Assembly: GCA_963819385.1 (NCBI GenBank)
Contig: CAWFVV010000006.1
Span: 1,550,001-1,614,000, forward strand
Direction: 5' to 3'
From: JAVDCA01 sp963819385
GTDB lineage: Bacteria > Pseudomonadota > Alphaproteobacteria > Rhizobiales > Xanthobacteraceae
DNA: 64,000 bases
In this document: positions 1 to 8,872 of the stretch, piece by piece
Layout: each line of letters starts with the position of its first letter
Position numbering within the stretch: position 1 is the first letter of the stretch
Made by a program: the position numbers and the translations under genes
Notes under the pieces: generated by a model
Told to the model about the DNA's origin: nothing
The model's database searches: none
Seen by the model: the letters and a program-made list of their open reading frames with translations, nothing else

Positions 1-752
1 TCCATCCGCTTCGGATAGAGCTCGCCGGCGTCCTCGATCCTCTGCTTGCCGATCCTGCCCCAGCGTGGCTGCTCGGTCGGGTCATCCGTGTCGGTCGCCC
101 AGGAATGAACCATGTTCCGTGGCCCGACCGTGGCCTTGAGCGCCGGCGGATAATTGCGGTGGGCCGGGTCCTCCATGGCGTCCAGGTGATAGAGATAGCC
201 GAAGAACTCATCGAACCCGTGGACCGTGGGGAGAAACTGGTTCAAATCGCCGAGGTGGTTCTTGCCGAACTGACCGGTGGCGTAACCCATCGCCTTGAGC
301 GCCGTCGCGATGGTCGGCGCTTGCGCCGGCATGCCGATCGGAGAGCCGGCCTGCCCGACCGTCGTCAACCCGGTGCGGATCGGGAGCTCGCCGGCGATGA
401 AGTTGGCGCGACCTGCCGTGCAGCTCGCTTCCGCGTAGTAGTCGGTAAAGCGCATGCCCTCGGCCGCGAGCCGATCGAGATGCGGCGTCCGTCCTGACAT
501 CATGCCTTGGTGATAGGCGCCGATGTTGAACCAGCCGATGTCGTCGCCCATGATGAAGACGATGTTCGGCCGTTGCCCGCCGGGCGATGTCGATGATTGT
601 TGCTGCGCTTGCGCGGACGTCGCAAATCCGGCGCCCGACATCGCCGCCGCGGCGAGCGCCGACGAGCCGCTCAACAGCACGTCGCGCCGTTTCAAGCCTT
701 CATTGTTTTGCGGCGTGCGGTCCGGCTTTCCCCCGACTTCGTCCTCGCTCAT
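1..752 (-). CDS. Arylsulfatase-family sulfatase, C-terminus beyond window
   Basis: An exported sulfatase of the alkaline-phosphatase superfamily that would hydrolyse sulfate esters and release sulfate. The gene runs off the left edge, so about 250 N-terminal residues are visible. A twin-arginine-like leader (KRRDVLLSGSS, residues 21-31) suggests Tat export. The metal-binding start of the sulfatase fold follows (FIMGDDIGW, about 67-74), then the active-site signature SCTAGR, whose Cys is the residue converted to formylglycine in this family, then GKNHLGD. The ATG overlaps the stop of the upstream formylglycine-generating enzyme gene (ATGA), so the two are probably translationally coupled. The substrate cannot be deduced. 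A second sulfatase with the same signature lies at 10754-12472. Confidence 0.93.
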   Translation of the reverse strand, partial: MSEDEVGGKPDRTPQNNEGLKRRDVLLSGSSALAAAAMSGAGFATSAQAQQQSSTSPGGQRPNIVFIMGDDIGWFNIGAYHQGMMSGRTPHLDRLAAEGMRFTDYYAEASCTAGRANFIAGELPIRTGLTTVGQAGSPIGMPAQAPTIATALKAMGYATGQFGKNHLGDLNQFLPTVHGFDEFFGYLYHLDAMEDPAHRNYPPALKATVGPRNMVHSWATDTDDPTEQPRWGRIGKQRIEDAGELYPKRM

Positions 753-1750
753 GGCGCCCTCTCCTTCAGTTGCGTCCTGGCGATGCATCTGAAGCCGACA
801 TGGCTTGTCGAGGTGTCGACCGGCTCGGCGTGGCGCGCGGCCGGGCGATAGCGGCGGCAATAGTTGGGCGCGCAGAGGTGCGAACCGCCCTTGAGCACCT
901 TGCGGGGAATCTTGATGTTGGGCTGACAGGGGTCGTAGCTGGCGCTCTCGGGCCCGCCGCGGGGGTTTTCCGGAATGCAGCAGGCCTTCGGCGCGTCCGC
1001 TTCGTGCTTGGACGAATACCAATCCGCGGTCCATTCCCAGACGTTGCCGATCATGTCGCGCAGGCCGTAGCCGTTCGGCGGGAATGCGGTGACGGGCGAT
1101 GTGCGGCTGAAGCCGTCGGAGCAGAGATTCTGCCGCGGAAACTCGCCCTGCCAGGTATTCGCCATGTGCTTGCCGCCGGGCGCGAGCTCGTTACCCCAGG
1201 CAAACTCGACGCCATCGAGGCCGCCGCGTGCGGCGAATTCCCATTCGGCCTCGGTCGGCAGATCCTTGCCGGCCCATGTGGCGTAAGCCAGCGCGTCGGC
1301 GAACGCGACATGCACGACCGGGTGATTGTCGAGCCCGTTGATATTGCTTTTCGGACCGTAGGGGCGACGCCAGTTCGCCCCCCTGAGGAAAGTCCACCAT
1401 TCACTCCAGTTGCGCAGACTGATCGGTTTCGTCGGCGGCGAGAACACGAGCGAGCCCGCATAGAGCATATGCGGCAGCGCACCCGGATAATCCTTCGGGT
1501 CTGGCGGGATCTCCGCGAATGTGACGTGGCCCGTCGCCCTCACGAACTCCTTGAACTGCCGGTTCGTAACCGGTGTGCGGTCCATCCAGAACTCGCCGAC
1601 CGTGACGCGGTGGACCGGTGCCTCTTCGGGATAGTGCTTGTCCGAGCCCATGCGGAACGTGCCGCCCGCAATGTGCACCATGTCGCGGGACTCATCCCGA
1701 GATGCCGGAACTCGGAGTCGCGGGTCGATCGCATCCGCGTGAAACGACAT
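749..1750 (-). CDS. Formylglycine-generating enzyme (SUMF1 family), sulfatase activator
   Basis: A SUMF1/FGE-sulfatase domain protein of 333 residues. Enzymes of this family oxidise the active-site Cys of sulfatases to formylglycine. The domain starts at VHIAGGTFRMGSD, with the conserved segments TNRQF and DLPTEAEWEFAARGG. It ends in KGGSHLCAPNYCRRYRPAAR, which holds the two cysteines that match the catalytic pair of human FGE. The ATG at 1750 is preceded by GAGAGG at a spacing of five bases; an upstream GTG at 1765 lacks such a site. The stop overlaps the sulfatase start, so substrate and activator are made together. No signal peptide is visible, which suggests that modification happens in the cytoplasm before Tat export of the sulfatase. 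Confidence 0.93.
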   Translation of the reverse strand: MSFHADAIDPRLRVPASRDESRDMVHIAGGTFRMGSDKHYPEEAPVHRVTVGEFWMDRTPVTNRQFKEFVRATGHVTFAEIPPDPKDYPGALPHMLYAGSLVFSPPTKPISLRNWSEWWTFLRGANWRRPYGPKSNINGLDNHPVVHVAFADALAYATWAGKDLPTEAEWEFAARGGLDGVEFAWGNELAPGGKHMANTWQGEFPRQNLCSDGFSRTSPVTAFPPNGYGLRDMIGNVWEWTADWYSSKHEADAPKACCIPENPRGGPESASYDPCQPNIKIPRKVLKGGSHLCAPNYCRRYRPAARHAEPVDTSTSHVGFRCIARTQLKERAP

Positions 1751-1929
1751 GAATGCCTCTCGCACTCTTCGGACGCCGCCAGCCGCAAAAATTGCAATTG
1801 AGAAACGACGCGGATCAGGACGAGACGTGCACGCACGTCAGCTGCGCCGCGTCCACTGGCAGTTACGCATGTCGATTGATCGTTCGAAGCAGCCTCGCAG
1901 GTGTGTTGGGTAAGGGAGGACACATGCGG

Positions 1930-2195
1930 ATGTGGCTCCGTCATCAACGCTGCCCATCCTGAAACGAGGGCTATCGCGGCGATATTGTCCTTAGGGGCAC
2001 GCCGTCAGGTTGCGACTGAGCGCCCCCTTTCGTGTCCCGCCCGGCATTTTTTGACGCACCGTCAATCGTAATGCCGACCGCATTCGCGGACAGTTTTGTT
2101 CATGCCTCCGGCGTCGATCATTCGCCGGAAATTCCAGCCGGGCGACACATAACAGGCGCTTGCGCTCCTTCGAGTGCGTGCACACGCGGTCCGAC
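1930..2195 (+). pseudogene. Remnant copy of a sensor-kinase upstream region and first codons
   Basis: This non-coding stretch is a diverged duplicate of 3160-3410, the upstream region and first codons of the sensor kinase at 3330. Shared landmarks in the same order are CCCATCCTGAAACGA, a palindrome around TCCTTA, GTCAATCGTAATGCCGA, a start at TTTGTTCATGC, and GCTTGCGCTCCTTCGAG. Read from the matching ATG at 2102, this copy gives only about 16 codons (beginning MPPASIIRRKF) before a TAA. After about 2195 the similarity stops. It is best explained as the 5' remnant of a second, lost kinase gene. The rest of 1751-2513 holds no gene that can be supported. Confidence 0.7.
1985..2000. promoter_or_regulatory. 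Palindromic element TTGTCCTTAGGGGCAC
   Basis: One member of a recurring imperfect palindrome (consensus TTGYCCTTNNGGGCAA) seen also at 6125, 6194, 15218 and 19737, with a variant at 3213. Here it lies in the remnant kinase upstream region. A dimeric DNA-binding protein is the likely ligand, but its identity is not shown by the sequence. Confidence 0.4.
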
Positions 2196-2283
2196 GCTCT
2201 GCGGCTCTCCTCGCTCGCTCTGACCGGCTCGCGGAACGGCTTCCACCGCCAAGTCTGTGCCGATGCCGGCGCGCCAAAACAAA

Positions 2284-2306
2284 GCCCCGGGCTTTCCGCC
2301 CGGGGC
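2284..2306 (-). terminator. Hairpin terminator
   Basis: Nine-base perfect arms (GCCCCGGGC and GCCCGGGGC) around a five-base loop. On the minus strand the stem is followed by a T-rich run (TTTGTTTT), as expected for an intrinsic terminator. It lies about 210 bases downstream of the small secreted-protein gene at 2514-2849. Confidence 0.65.
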
Positions 2307-2513
2307 ATTGTTGCACAACAGCGTCTCTCGCGCTCAGAAGAGGCCGTACGCTCCGTCAGCCGACGATGGGTATCTCGCCATTCCGCCGCCAGCGCACGAC
2401 AACAGCCGGCGCGAGCAGGACGTCGCGATCACACGTCCTGGCGCGAGACCTTTCGGCACCTGCCGCGCGCGGACATATCGACGCAGGTGTCGCCATCGCT
2501 CGCATCCACTTGG

Positions 2514-2849
2514 TCACGGGCAGACGAACGCCCCATACGTGTTGGGAAAACAGCCGACGCCGCCATAGGTGCCGGGGGCGTAGCCGTAAGAAACACCGAC
2601 ACTATTGCTGCCGAAGGAACCGAGATAGATAGTTCCGCTGCCAGGGCTGCGCACGGTTGCGCGACGGCTCGTGCGCCGCGCAACGCCGGCGTGGCTTGGC
2701 GGCGTCAACTGATGTCTCATTCGCGCATTCGCCTGCGTGATCAAGCTCGCCCCCTGTGTCATCGGGCCGCTCTCGCTGATGAACAGGCATGCGATGCCGA
2801 CGGCGCCTCCGAGTGCCCATCGCGTAGCCTTCGATGTGCGAACTGGCAT
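2514..2849 (-). CDS. Small secreted protein, function unknown
   Basis: A 111-residue protein of no recognised family. The start at 2849 (MPVRTSKATRWALGG) is chosen because AGGAG lies about six bases upstream. The N-terminus has basic residues followed by a hydrophobic stretch (GGAVGIACLFI) that could act as a signal sequence. The C-terminal third is rich in Gly, Ser and Tyr, with two cysteines near the end (VGCF and FVCP), which suggests a small extracytoplasmic protein. It stands alone, with a terminator hairpin downstream. A longer reading from 2894 would add 15 residues without a better ribosome site. Confidence 0.55.
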   Translation of the reverse strand: MPVRTSKATRWALGGAVGIACLFISESGPMTQGASLITQANARMRHQLTPPSHAGVARRTSRRATVRSPGSGTIYLGSFGSNSVGVSYGYAPGTYGGVGCFPNTYGAFVCP

Positions 2850-3212
2850 GTGGCTCTCCTGTTCCGGGTCCCGCTCGCGCCGAGTGTTTCCCACTAAACC
2901 TGAGGCGGCGGAACTTCATTGATTGATGAACGGGCCGACTTCGATCCACAGATGTCGTAAAGGAGCAAGACGCAGGGCATCATGAGCCGCCCACGGCAGA
3001 GGGCGGCGCGATCTCGCCAAATCGTAGCCATTGCGCGGCTTGCGACAAAACGCCTGTAGAGAACCGTCGCGTAGGCGCCGATCATGGGCAGAACGAACAC
3101 ACCAAAACCGGAAGCATAGGGAAGCGTCAAGCGCTGCCGCAGCGGGTATCTCCAGGATGCCGTTCCGTCATTAACCGTGCCCATCCTGAAACGATGGCCA
3201 TTGGTACGATAC

Positions 3213-3226
3213 TATCCTTAAGGATA
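3213..3226. promoter_or_regulatory. Perfect palindrome upstream of sensor kinase
   Basis: TATCCTTAAGGATA is a perfect 14-base palindrome 104 bases before the kinase ATG at 3330. It occupies the same place in this upstream region as TTGTCCTTAGGGGCAC does in the duplicated region at 1985. It is probably an operator or promoter element; the binding protein is unknown. The rest of 2850-3329 holds no supportable gene. Confidence 0.45.
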
Positions 3227-3329
3227 ATTCCATCAGGATACGGCTATGCGATCCGGCTTCATGTCCTGCCCGGCGTTTTTCTGATATAGCGTCAATCGTA
3301 ATGCCGAGGGGTTTAAGAACGGTTTGTTC

Positions 3330-5265
3330 ATGCGTCCGACGTCGATCATCCGCCGGCATTTCCGGCTGAGCGACACAAACCTGCGGCTTGCGCTCCTTCG
3401 AGGGCGTCGCATCTGGCGGCTCGCCCAGGTAGTAATGTTCACGTCGACACTTCTGGTCTTCGCGATCGGCTCCGCAGCAGCCGCCGAGCCCCGGCGCGTG
3501 CTCATGCTGCACTCGCTCGACCTGGATATTGCGCCCTTTTCCGACTTCGCCGAAGAGTTTCGGCAGGACCTCGCAAGGAAGTCGCCGCAGCCGATAGATT
3601 TTTATGACACCTCCCTGGCGATGGCACGGTACCAGGAAGGTGTCCAGGAGACACCGTTCGTCGACTATCTGCTGGCTCTCTTTGGCAGAACCAAGCTGGA
3701 CCTGGTGGTCTCCGTCGGTGCGCCGGCGGCGAATTTTGCCCAACGTAATCGATCGCGCCTTTTTCCCTCCGTTCCGATGATCATGTCGATCGAGGAGCGA
3801 CGCATCGACAGGGCGAGCCTGACCGCCAACGACACCGTCATTTCGGAACGCATCGATTTCCCCGGCGTCATCTCCAACATTCTGCAGGTGCTGCCGGAGA
3901 CGAATAACGTCGCGGTGGTGATCGGAAATTCGCCGCTGGAGAAGTTCTGGCTGCAGGAAATGCGTCGCGAATTCAAGCCTTTCGAAAACCGGGTCAAATT
4001 CGAGTGGCTCAACACGATGTCGCTGAGCGACATGCGCAAGCGCGTTGCCGCGCTTCCCCCCCGGTCCGCCATTTTCTACGTGATGGTTGTCGTGGACGCG
4101 GAGGATGTCCCGCATAAGCAGGAGCGCGTGTTAGCCGAGCTACGTGCGGAAGCCAGCGCGCCCATTTTCACCTTCTCGGACGGCTTTCTCGGTCAGGGAA
4201 TCGTCGGCGGTCCTCTCAATTCGCACCAGAAGCTCGCCCGCCTTGCGGCCAGCGTCGCGGCTCGAATCCTCCGTGGCGAGACGCCCGCCGACATCACGAC
4301 GGCGCCGTTGGCGCCGGAGTTGCCGGTGTACGATGACAGGGAGTTGCGCCGCTGGGGCATCAGCGAAGCACGGTTGCCGGCGGGAAGCGCCGTGCGATTC
4401 CGCCAACCATCGCTGTGGCATCAGTACGGCATACAGGTCGTTACGATCCTCGTCGTCTTGCTGATCCAGGCGGGCATCATCGGCTGGCTGCTGCTCGAGC
4501 GTCGCGGCCGCCGCATTGCCGAAATCGGAGTCGCGCAATCGGCTTCATGAGGTCATTCATCTGGAACGGGTCGCCGCCGTCGGCGCGATTTCCGCGTCCG
4601 TCGCACACGAGCTCAACCAGCCCCTGGGGGCCATCCTCCTCAATGCCGAGACCGCCGAGCTGCTTCTTTCGGCGAACCCGATCGACCGCGATCGGCTCAG
4701 GGCCGTTCTCACCGATATCCGGCAATCCGATCAGCGCGCCGGCGAGATCATCGCGCACCTGCGGGGATTGCTGAGGAAGGAAAGCGAAGCGGAGCTGCAG
4801 ATATTCGACCTCAACAATGCAATCCGGGATGCGCTCCACACCCTCGGCCCCGAGGCGAGGAAAAAAGGAATCCGGATCGAGGCCTATTCGCCGCAAAGCC
4901 CGTTCATCGTGAAGGCCGATCAAGTGCATCTTGAACAGGTCATCTTGAATCTAGCGACCAACGCGATGGACGCCATGGAGGACAACGACCCGGCCACCCG
5001 CGTGATGATGCTCGAGGCGGCGCTCGTCGGAGACTCCAAGGTAGAGGTGTCGGTATGTGATCGCGGTTCCGGAGTTCCGAACGACAAGCTGAATGCCATT
5101 TTCGAAACCTTCTACACGACCAAGCAGCGCGGGACCGGCCTTGGCTTGTCGATCGTCCGCACGATCTTGGAAACCTATGGAGGAAAGATCTGGGCCGAGA
5201 ACCGACGTGACGGGGGCACGGTCTTCCGCTTCACGCTGCCGCTGGCAAAGACACAGCCAGCATGA
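3330..5265 (+). CDS. Sensor histidine kinase with fused ABC substrate-binding-type sensor domain (frameshifted)
   Basis: A membrane sensor kinase of about 645 residues. An N-terminal membrane segment (about residues 30-50) leads into a periplasmic domain of the COG2984 substrate-binding type (RRVLMLHSLDLDIAPFSDFAEE onward is its start, given here in part). A second membrane segment (TILVVLLIQAGIIGWLLL) precedes the kinase: H-box VAHELNQPLGAI, N-box NLATNAMDAM, G1 DRGSGVP and G2 GTGLGLSI. One extra base near 4530-4545 puts the sensor part (to a stop at 4550) and the kinase part (open from 4516 to 5265) in different frames; the locus length is 3n+1. Removing one base gives a continuous protein. 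The ATG at 3330 is preferred over a TTG at 3324. The convergent regulator at 5411 is a plausible partner. Confidence 0.85.
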
Positions 5266-5370
5266 TGCCTTCGGCGCTCGGAGCTTCCCATCGAGGCGGC
5301 GTCGGCCGCGGCAAGGTGACCGAGATCAACGAGACCATCCGCCACGGCTAATTCCACGGCAACAGGCCTG

Positions 5371-5418
5371 CAATGAGCTGAAGCGTGATGACGGTTCGAA
5401 GACAAAGTCATCACGCTT
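5371..5418. terminator. Hairpin between convergent kinase and regulator
   Basis: Perfect 12-base arms (AAGCGTGATGAC at 5381-5392 and GTCATCACGCTT at 5407-5418) around a 14-base loop, preceded by CAATGAGCTG. It separates two convergent genes and could end both transcripts. A related sequence occurs at 15360-15432, so it also behaves as a dispersed palindromic repeat. Confidence 0.6.
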
Positions 5419-6046
5419 TAGCCATGAGATCGCCCGCGGACTCGATTGCCCCGGTTTGCAGCGCATAGGTCGTCAGACCCGCATTGGTCCGTATCCCAAG
5501 CCGACGCATCATTCTGTATTTGTGGAATGCCACCGTCCGGTAACAGATCCCGAGCTCATACGCGATCACCTTCATGGCGCGGCCGCTGGCCAACAGCGCC
5601 AGTATCTCGCGTTCGCGGTGGGTCAATCTGGCCGGAGACGAGCATCCGAATTTCGACATCGCCCTCATCGGCGGCTGCAATCTGCGGGCCGCCGGCGCGC
5701 GATCGTCCGCCACGGCCGCCAGGCGGATTGTTCGGGATAAATCCCGCGATCGCTTCGGAGCATCGCTTCCGTGGTGCCCTCGAGTCGATAGCGTCAAAAC
5801 AACCACTTTCGTACCTGGCAGCCGTCGCATGATTTCCTTTGCGGCCTGGAACCCGTCTTTGAGAGCCATATCCACGTCGAGGAGAATCAAATCGGGTTCG
5901 AGGCGCAGGGCTTCGGCGAGCAGAAATCCATTGTCATCGACGTTGCCGACGACCTCGAACTCGGCCGACAGCATGGCGGAGATCGCGCAGGGGAGCGACG
6001 ATACACCCTCGGCGATGAGGACCCGCGTGCGCGCCGACGAATTCAT
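5411..6046 (-). CDS. NarL/FixJ-type response regulator with degenerate receiver
   Basis: A 211-residue two-component regulator. The N-terminal receiver keeps the phosphorylation site (LILLDVDMAL, Asp about residue 57) and the beta-4 end VVVLTLS. The region that should carry the beta-5 Lys is replaced by an unusual Arg/His-rich segment (about residues 90-125). Another frame of the same DNA reads EGTTEAMLR there, which looks like a normal receiver, so two compensating indels are likely. The C-terminal LuxR-type helix-turn-helix is intact (LTHREREILALLASGRAMK to HKYRMMRRLGI). The gene converges on the sensor kinase that ends at 5265. Its stop lies within the hairpin at 5381-5418. Confidence 0.85.
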   Translation of the reverse strand: MNSSARTRVLIAEGVSSLPCAISAMLSAEFEVVGNVDDNGFLLAEALRLEPDLILLDVDMALKDGFQAAKEIMRRLPGTKVVVLTLSTRGHHGSDAPKRSRDLSRTIRLAAVADDRAPAARRLQPPMRAMSKFGCSSPARLTHREREILALLASGRAMKVIAYELGICYRTVAFHKYRMMRRLGIRTNAGLTTYALQTGAIESAGDLMAKA

Positions 6047-6124
6047 GCCACGCCTTTCACGCTGGGGCGGTCATCATCGTTCGTGAGAGGAACTGAACCC
6101 TACGGCAGGCGCCGCGAGGGTCTA

Positions 6125-6140
6125 TTGTCCTTGCGGGCAA
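6125..6140. promoter_or_regulatory. Palindromic element TTGTCCTTGCGGGCAA
   Basis: A copy of the recurring TTGYCCTTNNGGGCAA palindrome, about 80 bases upstream of the regulator start at 6046. A weaker copy (TTGTCCTTGTGGGCCA) lies 54 bases further on, at 6194-6209. Confidence 0.45.
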
Positions 6141-6193
6141 CAAGGTCGCATCCCCGCGAAATCGGGGCGCGCTCCGGATTTGCCCGTTGGCGC

Positions 6194-6209
6194 TTGTCCT
6201 TGTGGGCCA
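6194..6209. promoter_or_regulatory. Second, weaker copy of the palindromic element
   Basis: TTGTCCTTGTGGGCCA shares the left arm with the copy at 6125 and has a degraded right arm. It lies between the minus-strand regulator starting at 6046 and the end of the single-domain receiver gene at 6231. Confidence 0.3.
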
Positions 6210-6230
6210 CCCGCCTTGGCGGCGCCTGCG

Positions 6231-6590
6231 CTAGGCAGCCGCCTTCTTGATCGTATCAATCAGCACATTGCCGGTGAACGGCTTGCGCAAGAAGGCAAAA
6301 CCACCTTCGCGCAGCGTGATCACACGCTTATCCTCATTGCTGTCCCCCGTCAGGAAAACGACAGGAAGCGTCGAACCTGAGGCCCGCAATACACGCATCA
6401 GTTCGATTCCGGACATTCCGCCCAAATTGACGTCCAACACCATGCAGGTGAGCTTGCTTTGGTCCCCGTGGTCCAGGAAGTCCTCGGCGGACTTGAAGAC
6501 GGCCGTCCCATACCCATGGGCGCTCAGCAGCCGCTCTACAGCGGTGAGCATGCCCAGGTCGTCATCGACCACCGCGACCGTGAATACCAT
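6231..6590 (-). CDS. Single-domain response regulator (FixJ-type receiver)
   Basis: A 119-residue stand-alone receiver. All catalytic positions are visible: the acidic pair VVDDD near residues 7-11, phospho-acceptor Asp in MVLDVNLGG (about 53), Thr in VVFLTGD, and Lys in FLRKPF. There is no output domain, so it probably passes phosphate on or acts through a protein partner. It lies between two transcription-factor-type regulators on the same strand but is separated from each by more than 170 bases, so it is not clearly in an operon with them. Confidence 0.9.
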   Translation of the reverse strand: MVFTVAVVDDDLGMLTAVERLLSAHGYGTAVFKSAEDFLDHGDQSKLTCMVLDVNLGGMSGIELMRVLRASGSTLPVVFLTGDSNEDKRVITLREGGFAFLRKPFTGNVLIDTIKKAAA

Positions 6591-6768
6591 GTCCAGCTCT
6601 GGTTTCGCTTCAACGCGGACGAAGGAGCCGGCTTCACCGGCACCGCGTGACTACGAATTGCGTATCATGACCCGACGTCGCGGGGAATGGATATGAGACG
6701 AATGGGAAGCAACTCTTCCTCGCATCGCCGGCCGCCCGAGACGGCGCTGCGCTTGGCAATTCGACGTC

Positions 6769-7434
6769 TCACTCCCTCGTCTCTATTTTTCGCGCTTCCG
6801 GGCCGCAGCTCACCGATATGGGCACGATTCCCATCCGCTCGGCGATCACGACCAGCTCGGCGAGAGACCTGACCTCGCACTTTTCCATCACCTTGTGCCG
6901 ATGGGCCTTGATGGTGCGTTCCGAGGTGCCGAGCTCATGGGCAATCTGCTTGTTGAGCCAGCCGCGAACCACGAGCTCGAAGACCTGTTTCTCGCGCGGC
7001 GTGAGCCGGCCGACGCGCGAGCGCAGGGCGTCGACGCGAAGGTTTTGCGCCTGCAGCTGCTCGTAACGATCGAGAGCGTTCCTGATCGTCTCGAGCAGCT
7101 GATTCCTCGGCACAGGCTTGGTCAGGAAGTCCTGGGCGCCGGCCTTTATGGTCCGCACGCTGGTCGGGATGTCGCCGTGGCCGGTCACGAATATGATCGG
7201 CAATACGTTCCCGAGCTCGACCAGCCGCTCCTGCAACTGCGGACCGCTCAAGCCCGACATCTGCACGTCGAGCAGGATGCATCCGGCTCCCCGGGACGGT
7301 GGCGCCTCCAGGAGCTTCTGCGCCAATTCATAGAGCGCGACCTGGAATCCGGAAGCGCTCAGAACGCGCGCGATTGCGGTGCGAAACGACGCGTCGTCAT
7401 CGACCACATGGATCACGGCCGTTGGGTCGTTCAT
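6769..7434 (-). CDS. FixJ-family response regulator
   Basis: A 221-residue regulator of the FixJ/TodT/StyR type. Receiver: HVVDDD near residue 10-14, phospho-acceptor in CILLDVQMSG, switch Thr in IIFVTGHGDIP, Lys in FLTKPVP. A linker of about 25 residues leads to a LuxR helix-turn-helix (RLTPREKQVFELVVRGWLNK, then RTIKAHRHKVMEKCEVRS). The VTGHGDIPTSVRTIKAGA segment is typical of FixJ-class proteins. No kinase is adjacent, so this is an orphan in the window. The 7435-7837 stretch upstream holds no gene that can be supported; it contains a small inverted repeat (CTCCG/CGGAG around 7684-7700). Confidence 0.93.
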   Translation of the reverse strand: MNDPTAVIHVVDDDASFRTAIARVLSASGFQVALYELAQKLLEAPPSRGAGCILLDVQMSGLSGPQLQERLVELGNVLPIIFVTGHGDIPTSVRTIKAGAQDFLTKPVPRNQLLETIRNALDRYEQLQAQNLRVDALRSRVGRLTPREKQVFELVVRGWLNKQIAHELGTSERTIKAHRHKVMEKCEVRSLAELVVIAERMGIVPISVSCGPEARKIETRE

Positions 7435-7837
7435 GCGACACGCTCGCCGTCAAGAATACGCAACACGAGCCGACCCGCTTCCTGACCGGACGGAACGACA
7501 TATCGTCGATCAGGTACCCGCCGGTACCACCATAGCCCATCAGCGAGTCCACATCGATCATAATCGGCCGGCTGGACGCCTTCGCAACAGTTGCCAATGC
7601 AACTTTCGGGAGGCCCCCGGCACGCCTTCACGCAAGAAGAATATCCCGCGAACCCGCCCCATCTGGTAATATGTTCGTGATCTCCGGTATTATCGGAGTG
7701 AAACAGCGCTTTCCCGGCAAGCATCCATACCTCGACGTGACCAATGTCTTATCCACACCTGTAAACATTGACAGATATCGCCGCGCGCAACGCAACCGAT
7801 ATTTTGAGCGATCGAGAAACCCGCGCGAGTGATCGCC

Positions 7838-8173
7838 ATGAGACGTGCGAGACTGGCCCTCATCGTCATGACTACTTTCCTCGGCTTGCCGGCCGCGTTC
7901 GCCGTCGAACCGGACGTCCCGACATTTCAAGCCACCCCGACCTGCCGCACCGAAGCTGACGGCAGCAGGAAGACGGACGCCGTCTGTTTGGCCGACGAAC
8001 GCGCCGCGCATGAGCAGCTGGTCCAACAGTGGCCGCGGTTCCCGGCGACGGCCAAGCAGCAGTGCTTGGCAGCTTCCACCGATATTGCGGGCATGAGCAG
8101 CTATGTCGAGCTCCTGACATGCCTCCAGCTCACCAAGGACGTCAATTCCTTACCGGCGATCGACAAGGAATAA
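7838..8173 (+). CDS. Small secreted protein, function unknown
   Basis: A 111-residue protein with a clear signal peptide (MRRARLALIVMTTFLGLPAAFA) and probable cleavage after AFA. The mature part has three cysteines (PTCRTEADG, DAVCLADE, KQQCLAAS) plus one in LLTCLQL, and no family was recognised. The ATG at 7838 is preferred over a GTG at 7829. It has no close same-strand neighbours and no function is assigned. Confidence 0.65.
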   Translation: MRRARLALIVMTTFLGLPAAFAVEPDVPTFQATPTCRTEADGSRKTDAVCLADERAAHEQLVQQWPRFPATAKQQCLAASTDIAGMSSYVELLTCLQLTKDVNSLPAIDKE

Positions 8174-8872
8174 GCGGGCGAGGCAACGGCCGGCGCTGCT
8201 CATTATCCTGAATCGTGACGATCTCCGGGGCGCTGGTCTGGCTGGCTGGCCTTTTTTCATTCCTGAGAACATGGATCGGGCGCAGCGACGCGTCTGCATG
8301 TCGCATGCGGAGGACCTCCTTCGCGGATAACGCCGGCGTCATCGTTTGGGTCAGCCCCCCTACGCGGCGCATTTATGAAGCATGACGTCTGTTTCTGCAT
8401 AGCGGCGCGTCATGGATTCGGTTTGTTCAGTTCGTTCATGGTCATGGGTGACTTTTCCACCGGGCCTGCAGTTGCGAATGTACTCGGAATTGGCTGGTGG
8501 CCGAATTTGCACATTCGATCGCTTTGAACCGTCAACTGAATATCAGCCGATATCAGGCTTCCGATCATATTTATGACGGCCGATGATAGTGAAACGACTA
8601 AACGGGCGGCCATGGAAGCGCGATTCACTGCGTATCTGAGCAAATCATTCTCGTCAGATTAAGCGCGATGACGGTCGCTCGACCGTGAGGCCGTGCTCCA
8701 AAAACTTCGAGCCCTCAATCAAGAGATACTGCGCAACCTGATGTTGCGTATTTGGCACATCGGCGGGCTATTCGCCTTTTCAAGGCGACAATTCACTTGC
8801 CCGCGTTGGGAAATGGCAAGACTATTGCTGCCGTTACCGCCGATCTCATCTCGAAGGGGAAATGGGGCTCCC
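8174..8872. other. Long intergenic region without a supportable gene
   Basis: About 700 bases with no convincing gene on either strand. It contains an inverted repeat ACGGTCG/CGACCGT at 8671-8686, preceded by TTAAGCGCGATG, which resembles the dispersed palindromes at 5371 and 15360. The right end holds the ribosome-site region of the outer-membrane protein gene. Confidence 0.5.

Noticed and set aside
2894..3184. Minus-strand frame of 96 codons with a hydrophobic middle
   Set aside because: It starts inside the duplicated upstream region, has no ribosome site, and its sequence resembles no family.
4516..5265. The kinase half at 4516 as a separate gene from the sensor half at 3330
   Set aside because: The TTG start has no ribosome site, the sensor half ends just after its membrane segment without a kinase, and removing one base joins them into a standard architecture.
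8410..8643. Minus-strand frame of 77 codons
   Set aside because: No ribosome site, no domain, unusual composition; the region is better left as intergenic.
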